The notes: generated by a model not told the origin, from the letters alone. A stretch of 64,000 nt of DNA from JAFGPL01 sp046485045 (GCA_046485045.1 JAWOHT010000014.1:1-64000), one strand, 5' to 3'; positions 53,187 to 60,906 are shown, counted from the first letter of the stretch. Translations and numbers: made by a program.

Positions 53187-54476
53187 CTAATCGTTTCTAA
53201 GTTTCAGCTTCTTATTGAGTCTTTCAATGGCTGCCTCTATTGACTCATCTGGTTTAATATAATTGTATTCGCCCCAGAAATTTTCATCGGCAAAGTAGTT
53301 TACCTGGTCGGCAAAAACATCCGACATCCTGGCGGCTTCTTTGAATTTGAATTTATTCACATTAGCCATATCCCGGTCGGTGACAGCCATTTCGAACATG
53401 GTAACATAGGTTGAGCTGAACAGCTTCTTATCCCATTTGCACTTAAACACCAGTTCAGACCTTACATGGTTAAGGTACCATTTGCCGTTTATTTCACGGT
53501 AGTTGACCAAATAATTTGCATTTTCCACATCGAGCTTCATTGATACAGGTTTCTTTCTTACCAGTTCAGATCCGGCAAGTTCTATGCCCTTTTCACTGAA
53601 CCTGAAATCGGCGCTGGTAATGGCAAGCGACTTTACATCAAGGTAAATCTTGCCCTGGTAGAGAGGAAAGTCTATATTCTCTTTCTGGTCAAACTCAATA
53701 ACATAGTTTTCTTTATTGTTGATCTTAACAATCCCGGTAAGCTTAAAATCATAATATTCAAGAATATCCGATGAGAGCAGGTTTCCCGGTGTTTTTACTA
53801 TATCGAGCAGGAATGAGGTTTTTGGGCCGCCCTGAAACTTGAATAGTATTGTGTCCATCTTTTTAACATCTTGATTTTTACGACCTTTGTAAATTTTCAC
53901 CCTGTCGAAATCGAAGGCATCTGAGTAAGAAGATTTATAAACATCCAAAACCGCTTCGGCCACCTCGATATAATTCCGGTTCTGCTTGATGGTTTCGCGA
54001 TAAAACCCTACCTGCTGTTCAGGATTGTCGGGGTAATTATTTTTAATGTTTTTAAGTGCACCAAGAATAAGCTCCAGGGGGTCGCCGGTTCTTATAATTA
54101 CCTCTTCGATGGGGATAGGAGAAGGCTCTAAAGATATAACATTTTCACCAACAGATAGTTCTTTCAGGGGTACAAGCAAATTATTATATCCCAGATAAGT
54201 AACGCCAAGTTTGGTAGATTTTGTGCTTGTAGGAATTTTAAGAACAAACTCACCATCTGAATTGGTCACTGTGCCAAGGCTGGTGCCATCAAGGTAAACA
54301 CTGGCAAAAACCACAGGTTTTTTGGAAGATTTGTCAATTACTTTTCCCTGATATGTGAGAATATTCAGGGTGTCTTTTTTTAAAAAGGCGCCTGCATACG
54401 ATACCTGAAATGCAAAAACAAAAAGCACTGTTGCAAGAATAACCTTTGTCGCCGTTATGTAATTCCGTGTTTTCAT
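53187..54476 (-). CDS. Carboxypeptidase-regulatory-like envelope protein (paralogue 3, no STN)
   Basis: A 429-residue exported protein with a signal peptide (about 1-28), a CPD-like domain (about 41-118, YQGKVIDKSSKKPVVFASVY) and the same C-terminal module as the STN paralogues: GFYRETIKQN, YQGKIYLDVKSLAITSADF and YIKPDESIEAAIERLNKK. It lacks an STN domain, so direct FecR contact is not expected. It ends 161 bases before the sigma gene and is separated from it by a hairpin terminator, indicating its own transcription. Confidence 0.76.
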   Translation of the reverse strand: MKTRNYITATKVILATVLFVFAFQVSYAGAFLKKDTLNILTYQGKVIDKSSKKPVVFASVYLDGTSLGTVTNSDGEFVLKIPTSTKSTKLGVTYLGYNNLLVPLKELSVGENVISLEPSPIPIEEVIIRTGDPLELILGALKNIKNNYPDNPEQQVGFYRETIKQNRNYIEVAEAVLDVYKSSYSDAFDFDRVKIYKGRKNQDVKKMDTILFKFQGGPKTSFLLDIVKTPGNLLSSDILEYYDFKLTGIVKINNKENYVIEFDQKENIDFPLYQGKIYLDVKSLAITSADFRFSEKGIELAGSELVRKKPVSMKLDVENANYLVNYREINGKWYLNHVRSELVFKCKWDKKLFSSTYVTMFEMAVTDRDMANVNKFKFKEAARMSDVFADQVNYFADENFWGEYNYIKPDESIEAAIERLNKKLKLRND

Positions 54477-54642
54477 GGCTTTAATTTATTTATCAATATT
54501 AAATGTTGCTACATTATTATGATACCTTAATACTTAAATACCCTATCTTTATTTTAATATTTTACATATTCTTTGAAAAAAACAACAGTGTTCCCGCAAG
54601 TTATTTTCTTTACCTGTGTCAAATTGGTATTTGTTATAATGT

Positions 54643-55218
54643 ATGATTACAGAAAAGGAATACATTGAAGGCCTTAAAAAAGGAGATGAGAAATTTTTCC
54701 GCAACCTGGTGGAAGATTTTCAGCATCAATTGATCAGGATATGCAACGGGTTTGTCCACAACAGAGAAGATGCCCTTGACCTCGCACAGGAAGTGTTTAT
54801 CGAGGCATTCCAATCAATTCATAGTTTCAGGGGAGATTCACGGTTGTCTACCTGGCTTTATCGGGTGGCTGTTAACAAGTCATTGAATTTTATCAGAAAG
54901 CAAAAAAGAAAGATTTACAGCCTAAGTAGTTACGATGCTTTTGAAAATAATGCCCGAATTGATTCAGAAGATGAACCGGTGGTTCCTGATACCAAAATGG
55001 AACAGGGGCAAAGAGATCAGTATATCAGGCAGGCAATAGATTCGCTTCCGGAATCCCAGCGTATCGCATTCATTCTTAACAAGTATGATGATCTTTCATA
55101 TAAAGAAGTTTCCGAAATAATGAATGTTTCTTTGTCGGCCGTGGAATCTCTCATTCACAGGGCTAAGACAAATCTGCAGAAAAAACTGTACCGGCTTTAT
55201 AAAAAAAATATGATCTGA
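54643..55218 (+). CDS. ECF RNA polymerase sigma factor (RpoE-like)
   Basis: A 191-residue ECF sigma: region 2 EDALDLAQEVFIEAFQSIHS with FRGDSRLSTWLYRVAVNKSLNFIR, and region 4 IDSLPESQRIAFILNKYDDLSYKEVSEIMNVSLSAV. It is of the general ECF type rather than the FecI type. A zinc-finger anti-sigma gene follows 49 bases later, then two Spy-like genes. This arrangement matches RpoE/CpxP-like envelope stress systems. Its lysine-rich C-terminus is normal. Confidence 0.93.
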   Translation: MITEKEYIEGLKKGDEKFFRNLVEDFQHQLIRICNGFVHNREDALDLAQEVFIEAFQSIHSFRGDSRLSTWLYRVAVNKSLNFIRKQKRKIYSLSSYDAFENNARIDSEDEPVVPDTKMEQGQRDQYIRQAIDSLPESQRIAFILNKYDDLSYKEVSEIMNVSLSAVESLIHRAKTNLQKKLYRLYKKNMI

Positions 55219-55267
55219 CCCGAAAGTTTTTTGAAATACTATTGTCTAATAAATAAAAACAGTCAAC

Positions 55268-55702
55268 ATGCAATGCAAAGGAATACATAACGACTATATA
55301 GGTTATCTTGACGGAACCCTGGATGCAGTAACCAAAAGCAGAATTGAAGGACATCTTTTGTCTTGCGCTCATTGCATGGAATTTGTTTCGAAGCTCAAAA
55401 ACCTGCAGGCCGCTATTGACCGCGAAAAAGATATACCTGTCGGGGAATCTTTTTTTAAAGAAATTGAGGTTAAACTATCACGAAGCCCCAAATCACGCAC
55501 ATTGGGAGCTTTTATCCCGGCGCTTCGGTTTGCTGCCTCATTTGCCCTTATACTGCTCGGTACATGGATGGGTTTGTGGATAGGAAAAGGTTATAACACA
55601 GACAATAGCCTGAGTAGTGACTACCAGACCGAAATCTACTACCTGTACAACATACAGCAGGGAATTGTTGAAAATGAAATGTTAACTGATTTAACCAAAT
55701 AG
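55268..55702 (+). CDS. zf-HC2-type anti-sigma factor
   Basis: A 144-residue membrane protein with the zinc-binding anti-sigma (ZAS-type) signature at its N-terminus: Cys3, His29, Cys33 and Cys36 in GHLLSCAHC. A single transmembrane helix lies at about residues 86-108 (RFAASFALILLGTWMGLWIG). The periplasmic C-terminus is short. It should sequester the preceding ECF sigma in an inactive complex, releasing it on envelope or redox stress. It is followed by the Spy-like gene 2 bases after its stop. Confidence 0.86.
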   Translation: MQCKGIHNDYIGYLDGTLDAVTKSRIEGHLLSCAHCMEFVSKLKNLQAAIDREKDIPVGESFFKEIEVKLSRSPKSRTLGAFIPALRFAASFALILLGTWMGLWIGKGYNTDNSLSSDYQTEIYYLYNIQQGIVENEMLTDLTK

Positions 55703-55704
55703 CC

Positions 55705-56271
55705 ATGAAGTCATTTTTTTCACATAACAGAATAATCCTTTGGATATTGGGGTTTTTACTAATAATGAATATTACCGCGGTTGGTTCAATTCTTTTTTAC
55801 AGGAACAAAGCCCGGAGTATTGTCACGAATCCTCCTTTTCCTGCACAGCGTTTGCAGAAAATGCACCCCGAAGGCCGGTTTATGCAGAAATACCTTGATT
55901 TGAATGAAGACCAGTTTGAGTATTACACCAGGGCGCGGAATAAATTTCACAAAAATGCGCGTAAAATAGCCATGAAAATAAGAGAGAAAAGATTAGAAAT
56001 GTTCGATGAACTGAAGAAGACAGAACCCGACAGAAAAAAAATTGGGAAACTTGCCGAAGAGATAGGCATGCTTCATAAAGAAATCAATATTGAAACCGGG
56101 ACTTATTACCTGGAGGTTCGCGATACCTGCAACCCCGGGCAGCGTGAGAAACTCAACAGCTTCTTTTTGAATACATTCAATGACACACGCCCGGCCCCGG
56201 GGCACGGCCGTGGTCAGGGCCGTATGCCGAAAAACTTAAGAAATCAGAAGTTAAATAGTGATAAAAAGTAA
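55705..56271 (+). CDS. Membrane-anchored Spy/CpxP/ZraP-like heavy-metal sensor protein
   Basis: A 188-residue protein with an N-terminal membrane anchor (about 10-30, ILWILGFLLIMNITAVGSIL) and a helical periplasmic domain with the LDLNEDQFEYYTRARNKFHK signature, similar to CnrX/ZraP/Spy hairpins. The C-terminus is Gly/Arg-rich (APGHGRGQGRMPKNLR). It is translated almost directly from the anti-sigma gene, 2 bases apart, and may act as a stress sensor or chaperone damping the system. Metal binding is inferred from the family only. Confidence 0.75.
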   Translation: MKSFFSHNRIILWILGFLLIMNITAVGSILFYRNKARSIVTNPPFPAQRLQKMHPEGRFMQKYLDLNEDQFEYYTRARNKFHKNARKIAMKIREKRLEMFDELKKTEPDRKKIGKLAEEIGMLHKEINIETGTYYLEVRDTCNPGQREKLNSFFLNTFNDTRPAPGHGRGQGRMPKNLRNQKLNSDKK

Positions 56272-56302
56272 AATAGTTCTAATAATTTAAATTTTTGAAA
56301 TC

Positions 56303-56797
56303 ATGAAAAGAAAAGTTTATAATCTGAAAACAATTGCCCTGGCAATGTTTTTTGTACTAACAAGTTCAACCCTGCTTGCCCAGCGCGGCGGCGGAAATGG
56401 AAGAATGGACGGGGACAGGCCTTACGGTAACAAACAACAAGGTAATCAGGGCTTCTGTGGTCAGATGCCCGGCCTTTCGCCCGAACAGCAACAGAAAATA
56501 TCCGGGTTGCGCACGGCGCATCTTAAAGAGATGAACAGTTACAAGAACGATATGATGATCAAAAGGGCTGAATTGAATAAACTGCAAACCGAAAACAATG
56601 CAGATATCAATGCAATAAATGCCAAAATAGATGAGATTGGGAAGCTGAAAACCGAGATGGCAAAAAAACGTAACGCCAATATGCAAAGCATAAGGGGGTT
56701 GTTGTCAGATGACCAACGGGTATATTTTGATGCCCGCAGGGGTAAAAAATCGTCTTTTGCCGGCGGACGTGACGGTTTTCGTTGCAGGGCGAACTAA
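56303..56797 (+). CDS. Spy/CpxP-type periplasmic chaperone
   Basis: A 164-residue secreted protein with a signal peptide ending in LLAQ and a helical domain containing LSPEQQQKISGLRTAHLKEM and a helical hairpin with KIDEIGKLKTEMAKKRNANM, typical of Spy/LTXXQ proteins. Such periplasmic helical proteins act as chaperones or feedback sensors of envelope stress. It is the last gene of the ECF/anti-sigma/Spy/Spy group and is followed by a strong terminator. Confidence 0.8.
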   Translation: MKRKVYNLKTIALAMFFVLTSSTLLAQRGGGNGRMDGDRPYGNKQQGNQGFCGQMPGLSPEQQQKISGLRTAHLKEMNSYKNDMMIKRAELNKLQTENNADINAINAKIDEIGKLKTEMAKKRNANMQSIRGLLSDDQRVYFDARRGKKSSFAGGRDGFRCRAN

Positions 56798-56865
56798 AGT
56801 TGACCTTAGGCACGGAAAATATTAACAGCTTTATTTTCCGAAAATTATAGCTTTTTGAACAAAGC

Positions 56866-56909
56866 AACCACGAAAGCACACCTGATAACGTGCATTCGTG
56901 GTTTTTTTT
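56866..56909 (+). terminator. Rho-independent terminator after the Spy-like genes
   Basis: AACCACGAA at 56866-56874 pairs with TTCGTGGTT at 56895-56903, with a further GCAC/GTGC pairing inside, followed by a run of T at 56902-56909. Confidence 0.85.
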
Positions 56910-57038
56910 GATTAATTTGGTTTGTTTTATTACCGGCTGTCTTAAAATAGTTTTTTATAACCTGTGTTTATTATGAATAGGTATATATCACAGCATTAAG
57001 TGGTTTTACGTTCAGGAGATAAAAATATACTAATAACA

Positions 57039-57068
57039 TTGATATATGTATATAAATGCATATATTTG
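57039..57068 (+). promoter_or_regulatory. Promoter with an inverted-repeat operator, upstream of the ArsM-like gene
   Basis: TTG at 57039-57041 and TATATTTG at 57061-57068 are 19 bases apart, a full Bacteroidota promoter. Between and over them lies the inverted repeat ATATATG (57042-57048), 10 bases, CATATAT (57059-57065). An AT-rich symmetric site over the promoter core is what ArsR/SmtB-type repressors bind; no ArsR gene lies in this window, so the regulator is inferred. Confidence 0.6.
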
Positions 57069-57082
57069 CAGAAAATTTTTGA

Positions 57083-57727
57083 ATGAGTACCATCGAAATT
57101 GAAAAACGTTATAACCAGCTCGCTGAAGAGAGTTGTTGTCTTTCGTGCGGAGGTGCGGTAAACCATGCAAATCCGCGTGTTGGTGAAATTTGTGTAGACC
57201 TTGGTTGCGGGCGCGGTAACGATGTGCTGAAAATGGCCGCCCAGACCGGAAGCTCCGGGTTTATTTATGGAATTGATATTTCGGACGGTATGCTTGACAA
57301 AGCACGAAGAACCGCCGAAAAATTGGGGATAAACAACGTTAAGTTCATCAGGTCAAACCTCGAAACCCTTGCTTTGGAAGACAATTCTGTTGACCTGCTT
57401 ATCTCAAATTGTACCATCAACCATGCAGCTGATAAGAAGGCTGTATGGAAAGAAATATTCCGTGTTCTAAAAACCGGTGGGCGCTTTGTGGTAAGCGATA
57501 TCTATTCTGATAAGGAGGTACCTGAAGAATACAGGAACGATCCTGTGGCCGTGTCTGAATGCTGGGCAGGCGCTGTAACTAAAGAAGAGTACCTGAGAAC
57601 ATTGGTTATTGCCGGCTTTAAAAGTATTGACCTTATTGAGGAAAGCAATCCGTACCCAAAAGGGAAGATATATGTAAGCAGCTTTACCTTTGCAGGTTAT
57701 AAATCAAATTCATGTTGTTGCTGTTAA
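57083..57727 (+). CDS. ArsM-like (arsenite methyltransferase family) SAM methyltransferase
   Basis: A 214-residue methyltransferase with SAM motif VDLGCGRGNDVLKMAAQTGS and GIDISDGMLDKARRTAEKLG. The later part matches ArsM: SNCTINHAADKKAVWKEIFR with Cys110, VSDIYSDKEVPEEYRNDPVA and SECWAGAV with Cys160. The 50-residue spacing equals that of the arsenic-binding cysteines Cys174/Cys224 of algal ArsM, and an N-terminal Cys cluster (Cys18, 19, 22) could supply the third. The protein ends in four consecutive cysteines after Asn-Ser, unusual for the family. It is shorter than typical ArsM. It begins a probable operon with a Cys-rich peptide and a radical SAM enzyme; another soft acceptor is possible. 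Confidence 0.82.
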   Translation: MSTIEIEKRYNQLAEESCCLSCGGAVNHANPRVGEICVDLGCGRGNDVLKMAAQTGSSGFIYGIDISDGMLDKARRTAEKLGINNVKFIRSNLETLALEDNSVDLLISNCTINHAADKKAVWKEIFRVLKTGGRFVVSDIYSDKEVPEEYRNDPVAVSECWAGAVTKEEYLRTLVIAGFKSIDLIEESNPYPKGKIYVSSFTFAGYKSNSCCCC

Positions 57728-57750
57728 TTGTTTTACCTATATCATTTTAT

Positions 57751-57846
57751 ATGAAAAGTCTGATTAAAAAAAGTGAATGTTCAAAAAAAACGGTGGCTCA
57801 ATGCTGCGCAAAGCAATCTAAAATCGTTGCAGGCTGTCACGATTAA
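57751..57846 (+). CDS. Candidate small cysteine-rich peptide (31 residues)
   Basis: ATG at 57751 to TAA at 57844-57846 encodes 31 residues, Lys-rich (7 Lys) with four cysteines at positions 10, 18, 19 and 29 and a C-terminal His-Asp. It lies 23 bases after the ArsM-like stop and 158 bases before a radical SAM/SPASM gene, the usual position of a ribosomal peptide substrate. It has no signal peptide and no family I recognise. It could instead be a chance ORF or a metal-binding peptide. If real, cysteine residues are likely the modified or metal-binding positions. The frame is too short for standard ORF calling. Confidence 0.45.
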   Translation: MKSLIKKSECSKKTVAQCCAKQSKIVAGCHD

Positions 57847-58004
57847 ACCGACAAGGCTGTCAGAAAAGTATTATTTTGCAATGCCGCTTAAATAAGCTAT
57901 CGGGAAATTTCGGGTTTCAAATGCTAAATAAGTCAAAATTAATGGTGAATGGTGTTAGGAAATAACTTTTCGGACAGCTTTTTCATTACTTCATAAAACG
58001 AATA

Positions 58005-59333
58005 ATGAATTTTTCGAGACACAATATCATTTCGAATATTGCAGGAACCGACAAGGTCGTCCTACTGAATATTCTTTCGGGAAATGCCGATATCCTGTCT
58101 GCAAAGGAATTTTCAGATTTTGAAAAGGGTATCTTTGCTCAAAAGCAGGCATTTATCTCCAAGGGTTATCTCGTTGACCCGATTATGGAAGAGGCGTTAT
58201 ACAGAGATAAATATGTTGAATTTCTTGAAAACAGGGACTCGGATGAGGTACAGCTTTTTTTTGTTACAAATTATACCTGCAACTTTAAATGCAGTTACTG
58301 TTACCAGGATGAGTATGCAGCGCCGGCAACAAAGCTGAATACCGCGATTATTGATGCATTCTTTGGTTATATAAGGAATACCTTCGCTGCAAGGAGAAAA
58401 TATGTGACCCTGTTTGGAGGGGAGCCATTGCTTGCAGGTGCCGGTCACAAAGAGCTGATTGATTATTTTTTACGCACGGCATCTGATGCCGGTATTGATA
58501 TCGCAGTTGTGACCAATGGATACAACCTTTCGGGTTACCTTGAATTATTCAGGAAAGTAAGGATACGCGAAATACAGGTAACTCTTGATGGCACAAATGA
58601 AATGCATAACCTCAGACGGCCTTTGAAAAATGGTAAGCCTACCTTTACAGAAATTGTGGAAGGAATAGACAAGGCCCTTGATGCGCATTTCCCGGTTAAC
58701 CTTAGGGTGGTGCTGGACAGGCAGAACATCATGAATCTGCCCGGGCTTGCATCTTTCGCCATTGCCAGGGGATGGGTGCAAAATCCGCTTTTCAAGACCC
58801 AGCTTGGCCGTAATTACGAACTCCATCATTGCCAGACCGAAACTCAGAGGCTTTATTCGAGGTTGTCATTGTATAAAGACCTGTATAAACTGGTGAAAGA
58901 ATATCCCTGCATACTTGAATTTCACCGGCCTGCATTTTCAGTTTCAAAGTTTCTCTTTGACGAAGGAAAACTTCCTTCACCGCTTTTCGATTCCTGTCCG
59001 GGTACTAAAACCGAATGGGCGTTCGATTATACCGGAAAAATATTTGCCTGTACTGCCACGGTGGGCAAGCAGGGAGAAGAACTTGGCACTTTTTATCCCG
59101 AACAACAACACTTCAGCAAGAAAATTGCCGAATGGGAAGATCGTGATATATTGTCTGTTAAAGAATGTAAAGATTGTATAGTTCAGCTTGCCTGTGGCGG
59201 GGGGTGTGCGGCCGTGGCAAAAAACCTTACCGGTTCGGTTTGTTCTCCCGATTGCAGGCCGGTAAAAGAATTAATCGGGTTGGGTGTGGGATTGTATTTT
59301 AAAGAGGTGTTGGAACAGGAGGAAATAAAATGA
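58005..59333 (+). CDS. Radical SAM/SPASM peptide-maturase-like enzyme
   Basis: A 442-residue enzyme. The radical SAM cluster is Cys92, Cys96 and Cys99 (TCNFKCSYC), followed by FGGEPLL and TLDGTNEMHNLRRP, which are SAM-binding strands. The C-terminus bears a complete SPASM set: Cys-12-Gly-4-Cys (in DSCPGTKTEWAFDYTG then KIFAC), then CKDCIVQLACGGGC (C-x2-C-x5-C-x3-C from Cys388) and a further Cys pair, binding two auxiliary clusters. This architecture is typical of RiPP maturases and anaerobic sulfatase-maturase-like enzymes; no sulfatase is present here. The 90 N-terminal residues may be a peptide-recognition domain. It overlaps the thioredoxin/TrxR gene by 4 bases. Confidence 0.9.
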   Translation: MNFSRHNIISNIAGTDKVVLLNILSGNADILSAKEFSDFEKGIFAQKQAFISKGYLVDPIMEEALYRDKYVEFLENRDSDEVQLFFVTNYTCNFKCSYCYQDEYAAPATKLNTAIIDAFFGYIRNTFAARRKYVTLFGGEPLLAGAGHKELIDYFLRTASDAGIDIAVVTNGYNLSGYLELFRKVRIREIQVTLDGTNEMHNLRRPLKNGKPTFTEIVEGIDKALDAHFPVNLRVVLDRQNIMNLPGLASFAIARGWVQNPLFKTQLGRNYELHHCQTETQRLYSRLSLYKDLYKLVKEYPCILEFHRPAFSVSKFLFDEGKLPSPLFDSCPGTKTEWAFDYTGKIFACTATVGKQGEELGTFYPEQQHFSKKIAEWEDRDILSVKECKDCIVQLACGGGCAAVAKNLTGSVCSPDCRPVKELIGLGVGLYFKEVLEQEEIK

Positions 59334-60601
59334 AAGAAATAAGTTCGAAAGATTTTGATAATGAAGTGATAATGGGCGGAAAAGTGGCATTGGATTTTTT
59401 TTCAAACGAATGTCCCCCTTGCGAGGCGCTTGCCCCAAAATTTGAGTCGTTGTCAAAACTGTTTGGAGATCGTGTTAAGTTTTTGAAAATCTTCAGGCAG
59501 GAGAACAGGGAACTGGCCGAAAAACTCGGGGTAAAATCTTCACCTACCGTGCTTTTTTTTGACAATGGCAAAGAGGTAGGCAAACGATATACCGGAGGAA
59601 TAAAACGCTCCGATCTTTTATACGGAATAGGGTATCTCTTGCCGGCAGAAGATATTCAAAATGCAAAGCGTAAAATCAAACCTGTTGTCTCGGAGTTTGA
59701 TGTAATTATTCTGGGTGCCGGACCGGGTGGCCTGGCCGCCGGACTTTACCTCTGCCAGGCCCGCATCAATACTGTGCTGGTAGATATCGGCCTGCCCGGC
59801 GGACAGGTAGCATCAACCCACCAGGTATCTAATTATCCCGGTTTTATTGATCCGGTTCCCGGATACCTGCTCTCGCACAACATGTCTGAACAAACAAAAA
59901 ACTGCGGCACAAAATACAAAGTGTCCGTTGACGTTACATCTGTTGACCTGACAAAAAAAGAGGTAGTAATTGATGAATATGAAACTATCAGGTTCAAAAA
60001 AATAATCATTGCCACAGGGGCATCGCCCAACCTGTTAAACATACCAGGTGAAAAAGAATATAAAGGACATGGGATATCGTACTGTGCAACCTGCGACGCA
60101 AAGTACTACAGCGACAAAGAAGTAGTGGTGATAGGCGGTGGCAATTCTGCCATCGAAGAGGCTGAATTTATCTCTAAATTTGCCAAAAAAGTTACAGTAG
60201 TCCATCAGTTCGATAAACTGCAGGCTAATAAGACAGCGCAGGAGAAAGCCTTTGCCAATCCGCGCATAGAATTTGTTTTTGAACATGAACCCAGGTCTTT
60301 CAGAAAATCAGGTGACAAGATGATGGTTGAAATTGAGAGCCTGCCTGCGAAGCAGAGAAAAGAACTTATTACCGACGGGGTTTTTATTTTTATCGGGATG
60401 AAACCCAATATCGGAATTTTCTCTCACCAGCTTCAACTTGACCAATGGGGGTACATAAAAACCGATGAAGATATGCGCACAAACCTGCCCGATGTGTTTG
60501 CCGTTGGTGATGTAGTAAGTAAAAAGTATCGTCAGATTACAACAGCAGTGGCCGATGGCACTATTGCAGCCATTGCTGTTGCCAAAGAACTGGATGTTTA
60601 A
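59330..60601 (+). CDS. Thioredoxin-thioredoxin reductase fusion
   Basis: A 423-residue fusion. Residues 1-100 are a thioredoxin fold with CPPC (Cys28, Cys31; ECPPCEAL) instead of CGPC, and the cis-Pro in SSPTVLFF. Residues about 120-423 are a thioredoxin reductase-like flavoprotein with GAGPGGLAAGLYLCQARI, the redox pair Cys252/Cys255 (SYCATCD), GGGNSAIEEAEFI for NAD(P)H and AVGDVVSKKYRQITTA. The thioredoxin is at the N-terminus, the reverse of the mycobacterial fusion. It is translationally coupled to the radical SAM gene, so it may supply electrons for that enzyme or reduce its disulfide-containing product. Confidence 0.9.
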   Translation: MKEISSKDFDNEVIMGGKVALDFFSNECPPCEALAPKFESLSKLFGDRVKFLKIFRQENRELAEKLGVKSSPTVLFFDNGKEVGKRYTGGIKRSDLLYGIGYLLPAEDIQNAKRKIKPVVSEFDVIILGAGPGGLAAGLYLCQARINTVLVDIGLPGGQVASTHQVSNYPGFIDPVPGYLLSHNMSEQTKNCGTKYKVSVDVTSVDLTKKEVVIDEYETIRFKKIIIATGASPNLLNIPGEKEYKGHGISYCATCDAKYYSDKEVVVIGGGNSAIEEAEFISKFAKKVTVVHQFDKLQANKTAQEKAFANPRIEFVFEHEPRSFRKSGDKMMVEIESLPAKQRKELITDGVFIFIGMKPNIGIFSHQLQLDQWGYIKTDEDMRTNLPDVFAVGDVVSKKYRQITTAVADGTIAAIAVAKELDV

Positions 60602-60617
60602 TAATAAGGTTAAAAAA

Positions 60618-60851
60618 ATGGTAAAGAATTTATTTAAAAAATATGGAATCAACCTTCTTTTTGCACTTGCAGGTGCCGTAGGAGGGTATTTTTACTGGTA
60701 TTATATTGGTTGTAAGTCGGGTACCTGCCCAATCACATCTGTCTGGTATTCTACCAGCCTCTACGGTGCACTGCTTGGATACCTCGTAGGAGATCTGGTT
60801 ATATCGGTAATTAAGAAAGCAGGCAAAAAAAAGCTGGCAGACAATAAATGA
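60618..60851 (+). CDS. DUF6132-like small membrane protein
   Basis: About 77 residues starting MVKNLFKKYG; a longer frame from 60555 lies inside the reductase gene and was rejected. It has two hydrophobic helices and between them the cysteine motif YYIGCKSGTCPITS, which is the DUF6132 signature as I know it. These proteins often accompany thioredoxin- or sulfur-related genes in Bacteroidota; function unknown. Its position 16 bases behind the TrxR fusion and the paired cysteines suggest a thiol role at the membrane. Confidence 0.7.
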   Translation: MVKNLFKKYGINLLFALAGAVGGYFYWYYIGCKSGTCPITSVWYSTSLYGALLGYLVGDLVISVIKKAGKKKLADNK

Positions 60852-60852
60852 G

Positions 60853-60889
60853 ATTGTCTGTAAAACCAAAAGTAAGTTTTACAGACAAT
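60853..60889. terminator. Bidirectional terminator between DUF6132 and the GyrI-like gene
   Basis: ATTGTCTGTAAAAC (60853-60866) and GTTTTACAGACAAT (60876-60889) form a perfect 14-base stem with a 9-base loop between two convergent genes. Confidence 0.85.
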
Positions 60890-60906
60890 TCATTCCATTG
60901 TAAAAT

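Noticed and set aside
58005..59333. Anaerobic sulfatase maturase reading of the radical SAM/SPASM gene
   Set aside because: No sulfatase gene is nearby and the neighbours are thiol and methyltransferase genes; kept as an alternative only.
58005..59333. ArsS-type arsenosugar radical SAM enzyme next to the ArsM-like gene
   Set aside because: ArsS proteins are, as I know them, around 320 residues without this full SPASM cluster set; the 442-residue protein with CX2CX5CX3C fits peptide maturases better.
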